Shown one piece after another: positions 24,001 to 36,156 of a stretch of 55,806 nucleotides of DNA. The stretch lies in the NCBI GenBank assembly GCA_001598975.1, contig BBXU01002210.1:1-55806 (forward strand). The letters run 5' to 3'. Numbering within the stretch: the first letter of the stretch is position 1; every line of letters starts with the position of its first letter. The notes below the pieces were generated by a model, which searched no databases, was not told where the DNA came from, and saw nothing but the letters and a program-made list of their open reading frames with translations. The DNA is from Parachlorella kessleri. Lineage: Eukaryota; Chlorophyta; Trebouxiophyceae; Chlorellales; Chlorellaceae. The position numbers were made by a program, and so were the translations under genes.

Positions 24001-24940
24001 CCACCAAGCTGCTGTCGATGTCAATCTCGCCAAACTGCACAGTGAAATGGCGCAGCTAACTAGCACCGAGTCCTAATCTAGCACAATTCTTAGTCCTACA
24101 GGCTTGCTGCCACACAGGCACAACTAACTACTTGGACACACAAGCTCCAAAGGTATCCAGCAAGTCCTATGGCAGACTAAAACACGTTATCACCGGAGGC
24201 GTTCACAACCAAAGCAGCATACCAACTCCCACCAAGCATAACACCCTGCCAGGGTAGCCTCCCCACCTCATTCTCAATCACAGCAATACGCTTTCCATGG
24301 TCCTCTGTCAGGATGCGGTTGAGTAGCGTCGTCTTGCCTGTACAGCATAGGTTGAAGCTGTCGTATCAGTGGCACCTGCTGTTGCTGCCAATCTGCAACC
24401 AGAGCAACAGGCCACGGCCGGCAAGGATCGGGCGAGCAGGCATTGTCACCAAGCCCCTCACCTGAGCCAAGGAAACCAGTGATGACCTGCACGAAGGCAG
24501 AGTGAAAATAGAGAGGCAGTCATAAGCATGCAGGTTATCACGGCACACAGGCAGAGTGAGAATAGAGGCAGAGTGAAAATAGAGCGGCCGTCATAAGCAT
24601 GCACTGTCCTACAATATAGTGCACAGTATCATGGGCAGCACTAGTGCCGCAAGGGTGCCACTGCACCAGCAGGACCAAGCAGACTCACAGTGACCGGAAT
24701 CCTGTCGTCAATCTCGAACCCCTCCACGTCAATGGCGTCAATTAGCTCCACACCCTCCTCCTCCACTGCACGAGCAGTGGTAGAGCGCTGTGGTAGTGGT
24801 GGGCTTGGCCGGGTGCTGGCCAGCTGTAGTGCCGGTCTCGCGGCCTGCAGAAACCTTTTTCTATTGCAGCTTATCGTAGTTACAGGGATGCGACGCGCTG
24901 CTGCTGGCCTGGCAGCGGTCGCATTCATAACATGCAACAT
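21059..24940 (-). CDS. CobW/COG0523 G3E GTPase with His-rich insert, likely plastid metallochaperone
   Basis: Exons in coding order: 24940-24689, 24486-24462, 24337-24267, 24034-23894, 23512-23378, 23035-22919, 22589-22443, 22199-21936, 21644-21539, 21243-21059; 1443 bases, 480 residues. Start 24940 is preferred; 24928 and a far-upstream in-frame ATG at 25114 are alternatives. The leader (residues 1-60) is Arg/Ala/Ser/Pro-rich and plastid-like. Diagnostic motifs are the P-loop GFLGSGKTTLL at 88-98, the metal-binding GCLCC at 146-150, ETTG at 176-179 (G3E Walker B region) and the guanine-specificity motif NKTD at 243-246. Between the GTPase and the C-terminal CobW_C domain (about 370-480) lies an insert at 298-365 with 27 histidines, mostly alternating with Asp or Ser. 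COG0523 proteins couple GTP hydrolysis to zinc or related metal delivery. The His-rich stretch fits metal storage or sensing; the metal is inferred, not shown. Confidence 0.93.
24495..24606. repeat. Short tandem repeat in intron 1 of CobW-like gene
   Basis: The unit GGCAGAGTGARAATAGAG occurs three times (about 24495, 24550 and 24567). GTCATAAGCATGCA follows the first and the third copy, so a composite block has been duplicated. Confidence 0.8.
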
Positions 24941-25244
24941 GATACCCAAGCCCACTTCTACAGGCCGTGCGCTGGACTCTTTGCAGAACGAAGTCAGCCT
25001 CGCGTCGACTGTTTCTGCTGTTTCGCGCACCTTGCACACACGCTTCCAGACTTCAGGTATCAAAAGGTACCCAGGAATCTCACTTGAGCGCAAATCAACG
25101 ACAGACGCCCCCAAGCGCCTTCAGTGACCAGATTTCAGGCAAGCAATTGATCAATGGGCACTGCTGCTAGTCAGACTTCGAACTTGCCCACAATAGCGCA
25201 ACCATCACCCAAAGGGCCTGCAGGCTTTTGTGTCTGCTTACACC
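24941..25244. promoter_or_regulatory. Head-to-head promoter region
   Basis: Only 304 bases separate the start codon of the CobW-like gene (minus) from that of the next gene (plus), so the two likely share a bidirectional promoter. No known element is recognised. If the upstream ATG at 25114 were used for CobW, the gap would fall to about 130 bases. Confidence 0.6.
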
Positions 25245-27518
25245 ATGGCTGAGCCTTGCTTTGCTGACCTAACCAACCAGGCGCTTGGAGCCAGCCATCA
25301 GCAGCCTGCACTTTGCCCAACAACGCTACCTGACGCACTTGGCACTGTCTACACCTTATTTGCTGCTGAGAGAGCCAAGCTTGTGGCCAGGACGCAGCAT
25401 GCCGGCTCGACTATTGCTGCAGCTACGGCGCAACTGCAGCAGAAGCCCGTTCAAATGGGAGCACCTGCACCAAAAGCTGATGCGTGCAAGCAGCAAAAGT
25501 TGTGGAGGCTGGATGCAAGCAAACTGAGGAGGCGGGATGCAGCACTAGCTGAAAAGCTGCAGATGGCCATTGGAACCAAGAAGCCGGTAGCAGAGGTAGA
25601 GAATTGGTAGACAAGCAAACGAACCGCATTGTGTTGGAGCTCAAGTGCAAAGTTTTGATTGCGCTGGCTTCATGCGGAAACACTCACAGCATACTGCACA
25701 GCACTGAGGCTCACAATGTACTGGCTGGTGACTGGGCGCTCTTGACTAATAGCTTCCGCGTGAGCAGTTGTGGTGTTTACCGGTGCCTGTTTACAGGAAA
25801 CCGCTGATGTGGGTGCCGCTAAGCACATCACCCAGCTGCTGCCACAGCAAGCCTCGCCGCATCCTCTACATGCTGGCCAGATAGCAGCAAGTCCTGCTCT
25901 TGCCATCAAGCAACCGAATAGGAGCAATGCTGCTAGCGCTCAGCTGCTGCAGCAGCAGCAGCAGGTTGCTTGCCAGCCAGCAGCACTCTCAGCCCACCCT
26001 GCCTGCTTCTCGCTGGTCCGTGATTGGTCCACGGTGGCACTGCCGGGCTTGCCTGGGCGTAGAGAGACTTTCCGGCCTGGCACCTCTGTGCGGGATTTTG
26101 ACTGTCATCAGGTAAGGACATAGCCATGCAGGTGCGCATTCGCTCCATGCAGGCTTGTGTGCAGGTTTTGCATGACTTTCATGATAAGTCTGGCGCTGCC
26201 CCACCGCAAACACGTATTGCACCCTAGTTGCTGCGATACAAATCCTTTTGAAGGAACCCCCTCTGCACACTCCTGTAGGAGGACTTGGCCTCCTATCTGG
26301 CTGGTCACCGCTCCCAAGTTCAGCAGGAGCAGCAGCAGCAGCTTGAGAACGCCGGCCATGACAGCAGCAAGCGACGGCGCGTGGCTGCAGGCTTGCTGTC
26401 GCGCAGCCTGCACACGGGCGGTGCCAGCGCATGTGGCAGCAGCAGGAAGCCATGCAGCAGCAGTAGCAGCAGGCATATCAGCCTGAGGACCTATGCCACA
26501 ACTCCCGGCCTGCTTCAGCCACAACCAAGGCGGCATGGTGCTGAAATCGCCTTTTCAGAGCAGCACGAGCTGCCGCTGCGGCAGATTTTTGGCACGGCAA
26601 GGGGTACTGGTCCTGCCTGCAGCAGGATGCTGCAACCGGCAAGTGAGCAGACAGGGGCCCTCAAGGCCTCTGAGGTCGTTGCTCCCCTCCCATCGAGGCA
26701 AGATGCTCCCCGGTTTAGACCAGCCTTGGTGGCGGAAAGGCAGCCAGCAGCAGAAGAGCAGCAAGAGCCCTCCAAAAGTGGCGGTAGTATGCAGGGGGGC
26801 TTGCTGGACCCTGCGGCAGGCAGCGGGCTGCCATCAAGGACGCCAAAACGCAAGCGGAGCCCCAGGTGAGCCAGTTCGTGCCGTCTAACGTAAACCCTCC
26901 TTGTTTGCAAGTGTCAGAAGTGGGGGTCTTCACAAAAGAAGTGTTATGTTGATATGCGATGGCCCTTTCCTGGCAGGGGGCCTGCGTTACTAAGAAAACA
27001 TTCTCACCCAAGCCAAGGTGTGATGTTCAACCAGCAGGCGCCCATAGACAATCTATCGGACACCGGACACCGTGACAAATATGTGTTCCCCCTGCAGGTT
27101 GCCTGTGGATTGCTTCTTGGAAAAGGATGGCGCCATGGACCTTGCTGCAGCCTTCAACCTCCTTTCCACTGCAGAAGCTGCCCCAGTACCTGCTGATAGT
27201 CAGCCCCAAGGCAGCCAGGCACGTGTGGCAACGGACCCCACTTGCGCCCCACAGCGTGGGCAGGCCTCATGTACGGCTCAGCACCTCCATCAGCAGGAGC
27301 AGCAAGGGGACAAGGCGCACAGCAGGAACGAGGGCGGAGAGCGTGGTCAGCGGCAGCTAGAGCTTGCAGAGCACCTGGACTTTGAGACTTTCCGGCTATT
27401 TGACAGCCTGTGGCTCGGACCAAGGCAAGGCAAGGGCAGCCCGAGCCAGGGCAGTATTGGCCCGCCTGGGCTTTTCTCCGGGTGGCTGCACTATCTCGTG
27501 AAAGGGACCTCGAGCTGA
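25245..27518 (+). CDS. Unrecognised low-complexity protein with nuclear-localisation-like signals
   Basis: Exons 25245-25595, 25797-26111, 26279-26865 and 27098-27518; 1674 bases, 557 residues. Junction phases are 0,0,2 and all GT-AG (acceptors CAG, TAG, CAG), which supports a real gene although I recognise no family. Visible features are Gln runs, two basic clusters of the nuclear-localisation type (SKRRRVA near residue 250 and TPKRKRSPR at the exon 3 end), and aromatic/acidic short motifs: RDWSTVALPGLPGRRETF, ISLRTYATTPGLLQ and LDFETFRLFDSLWLG. The last is the best candidate for a conserved linear motif. No transmembrane segment, signal peptide or catalytic motif is evident. It is probably a nuclear protein, perhaps regulatory; that is inference from the basic clusters only. 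Confidence 0.65.
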
Positions 27519-28190
27519 GGTTAGACAGCCTTCTGCGTTGGTGGCCACCAGCTTTGTAGCTGTTTGTGAATCACCTTCTTCCCTGGCATTATCTCCTTAG
27601 CAATAGCAGACCTCTCCCGATGAGTCGAGGTTGTGTGCAACCTGCAACCTACAGCTGCTTGCTGCATCCCTTCTAAGGTAAAGCACTTTGAAACACGTTC
27701 ATCACAGCGTTCAAAATTCCTTCAAAATGGCAATCATGTTGGAACGGAAACTTGACTCCCTGCTCAACTGGGAGTGAGTCAACAGTGAGTCACCCAGGCT
27801 AGTCACTAGACTTCCGCAAAGACAGGCCTCTCAACCCCATGTTGTCTGCCCATCGACGTGCCGATTTGAACAGGGTGCGTCCCTTGCTACGGATGCACCA
27901 AAGCAAGCGTACGACGTGGGACGCCGAGGGTGTCTTGGACTTGCGAAGCTGGCTGGCTGATCAAGGGCGGGGGTCCCCTGTCCAAGTTTCCCAGCCGGTA
28001 CAACTTGCGTGTTGGACCAAGGCGTCCACCTCAGAAGGGGGTGGCATAGTTGTCGGCAGTACTGCAGGTCTGGCACAGCAAGGAGCAACTTCTGGGCTGA
28101 AACCGTTGGAGGCCGGCTCAGGCCTGGGCTGCTTCCCTAGAAAGACTCGTCCAAGGGTTCAGCCCAAGCACTGCTTTACTGGTTCTTGGA
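27519..28190 (+). other. Spacer with possible upstream coding exons
   Basis: An ATG at 27727 opens a 15-codon frame ending at a strong donor GTGAGT (exon 27727-27773, phase 2). It can join in frame to sequence from 27874, after ACAG, which stays open through a stretch reading WDAEGVLDLRSWLADQG. This second piece could end at the donor GTACAA near 28000 and splice to an acceptor CAG inside the first DXO exon (about 28224). I could not confirm homology, so it is a candidate 5' part of the DXO gene or a separate small gene. Confidence 0.3.
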
Positions 28191-30608
28191 ATGCACAAGC
28201 CTCCCATGACCTTCTGGGCAACCAAGTGCCAGCAAGGCTTCCGCTTTGTGCGCCCTGTAGGACTGCACGCCTACAGGCCGCCACGGCCTCCCATTGACCT
28301 CAACGAGGGCAGGGAGAGCTACGTAGCCAAGGCAGGCAACGACAAGGGGGATGTGGAGACGGTGATACAGGCAGCAGCTTCGGTGAGACTGTGGTGCCCC
28401 ACCAGGGAATCCCATTCAAGCCAGAGCTGTGTCCCTTACCTTCGCTGCCCTGCTTAGCCCTTGGGTGAAGCCACAGTGTGAAAGGGCCCCCACCCCGTCT
28501 CGTATCTTGCCTGTAGGCAGGTGCAGCCCTCAGCGACTGTGATGTGGTCACTTTTCGTAACAACCTCAATAAGATAGCAGGGACTCCTCTGGACCCGATG
28601 ACTACCTGGTAGGGCTGACTGGTGGCTGGTCGACTCGTCAATGCTTGGCAGCAGTGTGTTGGCGCTGTATCCAGGGGAGTTGGTGTGGAGGAGACTGCCT
28701 TCATACTACTACCCTGTGTGCCATAAAGTGTTACAATTGTGACGTGGTTAAGCCAGAGACCAGATGGCCCTGGGAGCCGTGGAAGTATGTTGCAAGGGTC
28801 CTGTGTTGGCTGATTCAGGCTTGAAAGGTCACCCGGTTCCCAAAGGAGGTCAGGGTTGCATGAAGATCGAATATCGGATGAAGTGCCCCTTCAACAATAC
28901 AAATGCACCCCTGCTTGAAGACTAGCTTGCTGAAGTGATGCGCTATGTTGTTCAGGTCTGTGGATGCCTGCTGGAAAGGAAGCAAGATGTACCTGGACAT
29001 TGTGCAGCTGGAGCCACAGTGGCGGGGAAACGTTGCCGATCCGGACAAGTTTGCGTACTGGGGCTACCGGTGAGTTGAGAGCGTCACACAGGAAAGCGTA
29101 GGAAGCCAGGGAATGCAGCTGTGGCGTACCTTGTACCTGGCAATTTCCCGCTGGCAGGCGGCTGCCACGGGAGGTCGTCAGGTGCGTTGCAGCCTGCTTT
29201 AATCTCTCTACCTGTGCACCATCTGGCTGCCAGTGGTCTCCTTGCAGAACTCTTCTAAAGGGCCTGAAGGTTGCTTGTTGTGAGGTTGGCATGTCCATCT
29301 GGGCCATGCACACCTGCTATGAGACAGCCGTACCAGTCAAGTGGTATGTTAAGTTCTCAAGCCAACACAGCAGTGCCTGATAATCTACAACCACAGGCGA
29401 CTATAAATGCTTTAACGTGATAGATGTCTGAAGCGCCTGTGTACATGAATGCAGCTTTGAAGCGGCCTGCACAGGGCAACAAGTGACAGACAGCTCCTCA
29501 GAGTACTGCATACTAGTGCGCACTCGGCTGGGCGGCATTAGGATCCTCCTGGGGGCAGAGATAGACTGTTACGATCCCACAGGTGGGAGGTTCGTAGGCG
29601 ACGAGGCCGAGCGCTTCTTGGGTAGAGTCATACCGTGCTTGTCAGTGTGATTTGTGGCCTTGTCAGCCACGAACTGCTCTTTGGGATTAGGTACAGCACA
29701 GCTTGGACGGTCAGACAGTGCATGCCAGCGCAAGTGTGTGTTGACGTGATTGTGCGTCGCATTTAAGGCTAGGTGTGCTGCCGCAGTCTGTGTAGGCGTT
29801 TGCGGAAACAAGCAACCTGGCCTCAGCAGCTACCTGGAACTCAAGACTTACAAGTAAGCCGCCCCGCTGTTGTGCTGGCAGTTGCCATTGCATCAAACTA
29901 ACGGCTTTCTGTCATTGCATGCCGGCCGCATCTCATCAGGGACTGAAAGCTGCCGAGTATTCAGAGCACGTCTTACAGGCCAAGGTCCTTGTGCTGCTGT
30001 GCCATCACCACTTCAGGCCCTTCGTCTGCGTCTCTCTGTGTGCAGGCCGCCGCAGCACCCCAAGCAGCAGCTCACCCTGCATCGCAACAAGCACCCCCGG
30101 TGGTGGCTTCAAAGCTTCCTGGCAGGAGTACCTGCCCTTGCACTGGGTGCGAGGGATGACCAGGTCTGCTCATTGCCAGGGTGCTTGGCACCCTCACCAT
30201 GAAGGACATCCGGGCATTCCTGCTTGAAATACACGTTGCAACAGTTGTTACACCTCAGTGAACCATGGTCGGCCTCGTGTCAACACCTTGGCAACCACTG
30301 CACTGTAATATCCTTTTTTCCTTCCATGCTTATTTCAGGGCCTGGTGCACAAGATAGACCTAGTGAAGGTTGCAGACTTGCCGCGCATCAGTGCAGCCAG
30401 CGGTGCAGCCTGGGACCCCCAGCTCGCTCTTCGCTTTGGCGAGCACTGCCTGAAGTGGATGCGAAGCGTGGCTGCCGCGCATGCCGAGCAGCATGTGCGC
30501 TTCACCTACGACAGCTCCAATAGAGTCGTGCGGTATGAGCTGCTGGCAGGTGGGGACTTGCCCACCCGACTGGATAGGGTGCTCACGCAGTGTTCAGCAC
30601 CCTCCTGA
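28191..30608 (+). CDS. DXO/Rai1 family RNA decapping exoribonuclease (5' end uncertain)
   Basis: Exons 28191-28382, 28517-28608, 28956-29069, 29455-29582, 29796-29853 (29787 is an equally in-frame start), 30046-30163 and 30339-30608; 972 bases, 323 residues. Family landmarks in order: RPPRPPIDLNEG; VTFRNNLNKIAGTPLDPMT; YWGYRFE (Glu 135); LLGAEIDC (Glu 168, Asp 170); YLELKTYK (Glu 190, Lys 192); WWLQSFLAGVP and ARDDQGLVHKI; and WDPQLALRFG. The metal-binding Glu/Asp and the E-x-K pair that form the active site in DXO enzymes are all present, so the enzyme should be active. The family removes incomplete, NAD or triphosphate 5' ends from RNA and then degrades it. The model is shorter at the N-terminus than usual homologs, so an upstream exon is probably missing. 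Confidence 0.88.
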
Positions 30609-31030
30609 GCAACTGGCATCTGGCACTGTCAGTAAAGTTCACCTCTCACTCCCTGTTCGCACTACCTGCCACCCATGCTAGAAGAGTTTCTGGTGATGAC
30701 GTGTCACTGCGCCTTCACGAGCCACCTGGTGCCGCCACCTGGGGCATAGATTGGCAGATCTGGAGTTGTCATCTGTTTATTCCGATGGTTATGTTCTGTG
30801 AATGGCTTGCTAGGAACGCTTTCTACTGCTTCAGGCAGTTAGCATTCTTCGTTACTTGGTTGATGGCAGCTTGTACAAGTTTGCTGCTCGCCTTTCACCA
30901 AGCTCGCCAAGCTCGAAAGTCCCACCGAAGAGGATCAGCCAGCCACGCCCTCCCAGCCCTCATATAGCAGTCAGCCGCTTTGATCACTCTACTGGCCAAA
31001 GTTGTGGCATCTTGAGGCCAAAGCAGACAT
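30609..31030. other. Spacer between DXO and Tmc-like genes
   Basis: This is the 3' flank of the DXO gene and the promoter/leader of the next gene. No exon or regulatory element is recognised. Confidence 0.5.
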
Positions 31031-34000
31031 ATGGCGCCGAAGTCTGCCGGCAGCGTGGGTTCCTACGGGAAGTCGAGCGAGGGCTCCTCCACCCACGGCG
31101 GCTCTGAAACCACCATCGGCGTTAAAGGAGATGATGTCGGCGGCGACCTGTTTAGCAGGGGCGATGGCTCAAGGAAGGTGAAGTTCCTGGTGTTTGCATG
31201 CAGGGACGCAACACTGCTGACAGCCACCCTTAAAGCATGTTGATTCCCATCACAGTGGAAAGCAGTGGGAGGGTGCTGGCTGGGGAAATCTGCAGCGAGC
31301 ACAGCTTGCAGCTGAAGCTTGGGAGCTCAGAATTACTGCTGAGCTTTTTCAGCTTTTTTGTTGCAGGAGGCCCTCTTCGCTGGCACGTACTTGGTCTTTG
31401 CGGGCCGTATCCTTGAGACCGACTGGCGATTTCTGCTCCTATCCACGCTGTTTGAATGGGCTCAATTGCTTAATCTTATCTTCGGGCCCAACTTCTTTTG
31501 CTGGGACGTGGACTGGGACGGCAACAAGTGAGCCTTCCAGCAGGGCACCGCTGGGAACTCAATGGCCCTTTTCTGCGTGCTGATTCTGTGCTAAGAGAGC
31601 CTGTTCAGGCGGTGTCCAAGTTTGCCAGTCGGTGGGCGCAAAGCCCATATGGGGCTGAAGTACGGCGCCCTGGCTTATTACTGAATTTCTTCTCACGCCT
31701 GGCCCTGTACTTCACGCTGCAGCTGGTGGCGATTCTACAAGCGGCTGCTGCTGAGCAATGCGGCTGTTGAGCGCGGCTGGGGCATGTATGTGGGCGTGCT
31801 GCTGGTGTTCATCATTGCTACTGCCTTGGGCATCGTCTTTGGCGTCTGGCTAAATCATTACATGAAGTTGCGTACCAAAATTCACTGGAAATGGTGAGCT
31901 GCTGTGCTAGCGTGCGGCGGCTGTGTGTGGGTGTCGGTGTTCGTGGGTGGTTGGGGATGGGGTTACCTGGACCGCTGGGGGCACCTATGAAATAGAAGCC
32001 AGCCTTGTAAGTTATAAAATCTTGCAGTGTGTTGGGCATCTACGTGCGGCTGCCAGGTTTAACATATTGATTCTAGGCTCAGCGCAGGGCTTTAATGTAA
32101 GCTATACACTGCAATCTTGCTGGTGGCTCTCACCTACTGGTTCTGCACATGTGATGCCTCCCATGCAGGCCACTCCACCTGCTAAGGGTAAATGCCAGTA
32201 TTCTTAGGGTCTTCGATGTCTCCATGATGTCCCTCCTCACTGTGTCCTTCACATGCAACAACGACAGCGGCCGGACCATGTTCTACTTCCCTGACAAAGG
32301 TCAGGTGCCAGGCTTGCCCTGCAATCAGTGCATTGTTCCTGGTTTTCCTGGACGCAAAGCCTACCAGCTTAGCCAAGCCAGCTCCAGTAACCTTTACCAT
32401 GTATTGTATGTACGGCACTCATCCACCATGGTTTTCTCTGCAGGTTGCCTTGTTATGCCCCAAGTCATCATGTTTATCTTCTGTCTGGTGGTGGAGTTGC
32501 TGGTACTGTACCCAACACTCCTTGGAGCACTCCTTGATGCGGGGGATACCAGCTATTGCAGCAAAAACTTTTTTGCTGCCTCAGGTAAGCCACATGGGTG
32601 GTAGGGTTACTAAGCTCTGTGCTTGGCTGTTTGCTGGCCGCAACACAAAGTGTATGTGACACCTAAATGCTTACGTCCGGACGATTGCAAAAAAAGCATA
32701 TGAATGACCTACATGCGCTTCTAAACCAAGGCAGTTGACCAAGCTTTGTGATAGTGTACATAGAACTTACTTGCTTTAATGCACAGCTAATAATGTTGTA
32801 TACATCACAAGCAATGCCCCAACTCTTCCTATCCCTTATTGCGACACAGTTGGGTGTTATGTAATGCGCCTGAACCTGGTGCGGATGGCATTGCCTTTGG
32901 TGCCAATGGCATTTCAGCTGTTCCCTAAGTGGCAGGCAAGTGATGTGGTGTTGTTGACCTTCGATAATGATAGACGTGTCTGTTCAGCAGCAGTTTCGTT
33001 GCACACCCGGCGCTTCTAACTCGCGGCAGTACAGTCAAAACCAACCAAAAGACCTTGGCAGGCCTGTGGCGCACACTAACCTCAGCAAACTAATAATGCT
33101 ATACTCTGCTTGGATGTTCGACCCTGCCACAGGCTTTTTTCAACTTTGTGCTGACTTCCTATTACCTGTACATCACCATCCGTCGTGCACCCATGCATCG
33201 CACGTGGCTCAACTGCGCCTATGCCTTCCTGGCCCTCTTTCCCTGGTGGGCAGCCTCCCTGGCATTCATCGGCGTATTCTATCACGAGGCAAGTTATACT
33301 GTTGCTGGGGCTGGTCCCTAGCTAGGCTATAGCATACCTTTCACCTTGAATATATGAATATTGTAGACTACAGAACCTGCCAAAAGCCTGGCTGTACGGG
33401 ATGGGCAGCCACCTCCATGTAGGAAGTATTGTCTGGGCCACTGATTGGACTATGGGTAGATACAGTATGCACAGCACTCCATACTGTGCCTTGTCAATTG
33501 AGCATGCCTACCTTTGACACATATCCTATGTGCTGCCATTAACCGACGAGCTAGTGGTGCTGGTGCAGTACTGGCATCGGCTAACCACGGCCTTTTTAGC
33601 AGGGATGTTCCCCCTGGGCTTTGCCTGCGCTGGCATCGCGTACTGGAGGTGGGTGCACCGAGGGCCATACATGACTCATTGAGTGCAAGTGAAGGTTGAT
33701 AGCATGCGCAGTGAGCGAAGGGCTTGAAGGGCAGCCCCCCGCCCCAAAGCGTATCACCGCACCCACAGCAAAACCTTCGGTAGCAGGCAGCACGGCGATA
33801 ATGTATTAAATTGCAGCTTTCTGCTATTATAGTGTGGTTGGGTGTGCTGGAGTGACATTAAATGTGGCACTGGCGAAGCCGCTATTCATGCAGGCTGCGC
33901 TTTATCTGGGGTGTGGCTGAGCGGTTCAAGGGTTGGACGCCCCGCACACCGCGCCGGGAGGTATACCGCTTCTGGGATGAGTATGAGGTGGAGATGGTAA

Positions 34001-36156
34001 CCAGGTGGGTGGTGATCAAGTGTTGGCAGAAGCTGTGCACCTAGCGTGCTGCTTGGCATGTCAGTATTGCTCTAGAGCGATCTTTTAATGCAGGCGAATA
34101 ACCTAGGAAAGACCGCGTGCATTATCGCATGGGCCACGCCCTACTAGTGCATTGCAAAAGGAGGTGCTTGTTGTTGTCCCAGTCGTAAACAACTACTCGT
34201 ATGCAAGATGTGGTCTTGCGCATCCCAGGGTGTGCCGCAAGACTGTCAAGACAGAGCAGCTGGATGTGATACCAGACCCCTACTACACCAGCCTGGCCGA
34301 CAAAGTGGTTCAGGCGGGGCTCCTCCAGTTCCCCAACAGCGCCCTTCTCAACATCGTCTACGCATCGCTGCAGGCGGCGCTGCTGAACGACCCTTCGGTG
34401 GGTGGTGTGTAGCCCAGCTGGCACTGCATCTGCTGTCTGCTACGGCTGTTTCACAAATTCTTGCCTGGCAAAACCTATGGTTGCATGCACTTAACTTGTG
34501 TTGGCTTCCACATGGGCTGCCAATACTTTGCAGCTGGCAGGGCAGCTTGCAGCTCTCCAGCCTGTTCCTTCAAACATCCAGTGATATCGATAGGCCCGGT
34601 TGCGCTGCAGGGCGGGTCGGCCCAGCTCCAGAAGGCAAGGAAGTGTGCAGATATCACCTGGGTGCAGCGCTTCCAGGTAGATGGCATTTCCAACTGCACA
34701 GCACTTTTTAAAGCACTTGCGGGATTAACTGGCTGTCCAACGCCATGGGTAGGGAGGGCCATGCTTGGCGCATGGCATCCGCCAGGGCCTACCACAGAAA
34801 TATATGCCCAGCAACTGGTGCTGTGTCAGTAGTACTATAGAGCCGCCTGTCAGGACTGCAGGTGTATGTGAGGGAGCAAGAAAAGCTGGCACAGAAGGGG
34901 AAGGACTCGGATCAGTCGGTTACCTTGGATGCCGGTGAGTTGCTGCATGCGCGCGGCTGGATGGGAACAGCGATGGGAAACCATTCGTGTGCTGCGGTCC
35001 ATGGAGGCAGGGTGCATCATTCCTTGCTGGTAGGGCTGGCCTGCGTTTCATTTGCTTCAGTAGTACAGTCCCGATGAGGCAAGCGGCTGTGTGAGCCAGA
35101 AAGACTGTGCCCTGCAGCGACCTGGACTGAGTTCACTGCCAACTATAAGTCAGTCATCAGGACGCACCGGAACGCGCTTGGCACGCTCAAGTAGGTGGCC
35201 CGCTGGCTTTGTCGGTCGTTTGTGCCCTCCCGCGCAGAAGCACAGCTGCCAGCCTCACTGGCAGCTTGAGCATACCACCAGTGTAAGCACTCTCCCTAAG
35301 GGCATAATGGGTTTACAACGGCCCCCACAAGCGTCAGAACCATGTGTGCTGCGCTAAGGTATGTACGTTCGTGCCACCTCTCCAGGGCCTTCTGGCGCCT
35401 CCTGTTGCGTGCGGACGTGAGCATGGTGGCGCTCGTGCGCCAGTTCCTGCGCATCCCCGCTTCGAAGGATGCAGCCGAGCGGGCCTACAAGGCACTCATG
35501 GTGAGCCATGCTGCATGTGCTGCAGCTGCTGAGGCGTACAGCTGTGAGCTTTCTAGCTTCTGTTAGGGTGTACTGTGTGCCACCACGCATTGCGACAGTA
35601 AGAGCATTCAAAGATTGTGACGAGCATGCGTGGAATATGCCCTTGGATTCAAAGTCGTTTTGGCGCAGGAACGGTACCCCAACAACCCCAGGGTTTTGCG
35701 GGCCTACTCGCGCTTCCTACAGCAGGTGCGCTGACCAGTCCTGCCCTGCTGTCCGCCTCTTCATGCCACTATAAGGCCTTCTAAGCAGGGCCCCTCACTA
35801 GCTCTCAGCACCTTGTTCAATGCTTGCGCAGGTGAAAAATGACCCCTACAGCGCAGCCCGCTTCGCTTCGCTGGCCAACAAGGTGGAGGAGCAGCAGGTG
35901 GGATGGAGAGCATACCTGGCGGCTGAGAATTCTTTAAGCGGCTGGTGTGACTTTGGGCCACACTGTGGAGAACACAACATGCACTTCTGTGTTGGTGTTT
36001 CACACTTGCCTAGGGTCCCATGTTGTGGATGCTCCACTGTTTCTGTCACTATTTCCTGCTGCAGGAGGAGAGCTGGCGGGAGACTGTCTTTGGCCAGCTC
36101 ATTGACCGCAAGTACTTGGATGACAAGAGCACCAGGACCATGGCCATGATGGATGA
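31031..36156 (+). other. Tmc-like gene, segment 1: N-terminal membrane block and HAT-like helices (exons 1-18)
   Basis: Exons: 31031-31177, 31367-31527, 31609-31659, 31723-31893, 32169-32299, 32444-32584, 32850-32935, 33133-33288, 33569-33648, 33894-34004, 34229-34397, 34611-34676, 34862-34934, 35118-35190, 35386-35500, 35669-35725, 35832-35897, 36065-36156. Hydrophobic spans include YVGVLLVFIIATALGIVFGV, VIMFIFCLVVELLVLYPTLL, AFLALFPWWAASLAFIGVF and TAFLAGMFPLGFACAGIAYW. After these come IPDPYYTSLADKVVQAGLLQ and two HAT/TPR-like helix pairs. The donors after exons 7 and 8 read GCAAGT instead of GT. For exon 8 a GT alternative also stays in frame, changing three residues. Exon 9 start (33569) is the least certain boundary. 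Confidence 0.82.

Noticed and set aside
31609..31773. Reading exon 3 of the Tmc-like gene in the frame that gives a longer open stretch
   Set aside because: That frame ends in a stop and leaves exon 4 out of phase. The 51-base exon 31609-31659 closes phase on both sides.
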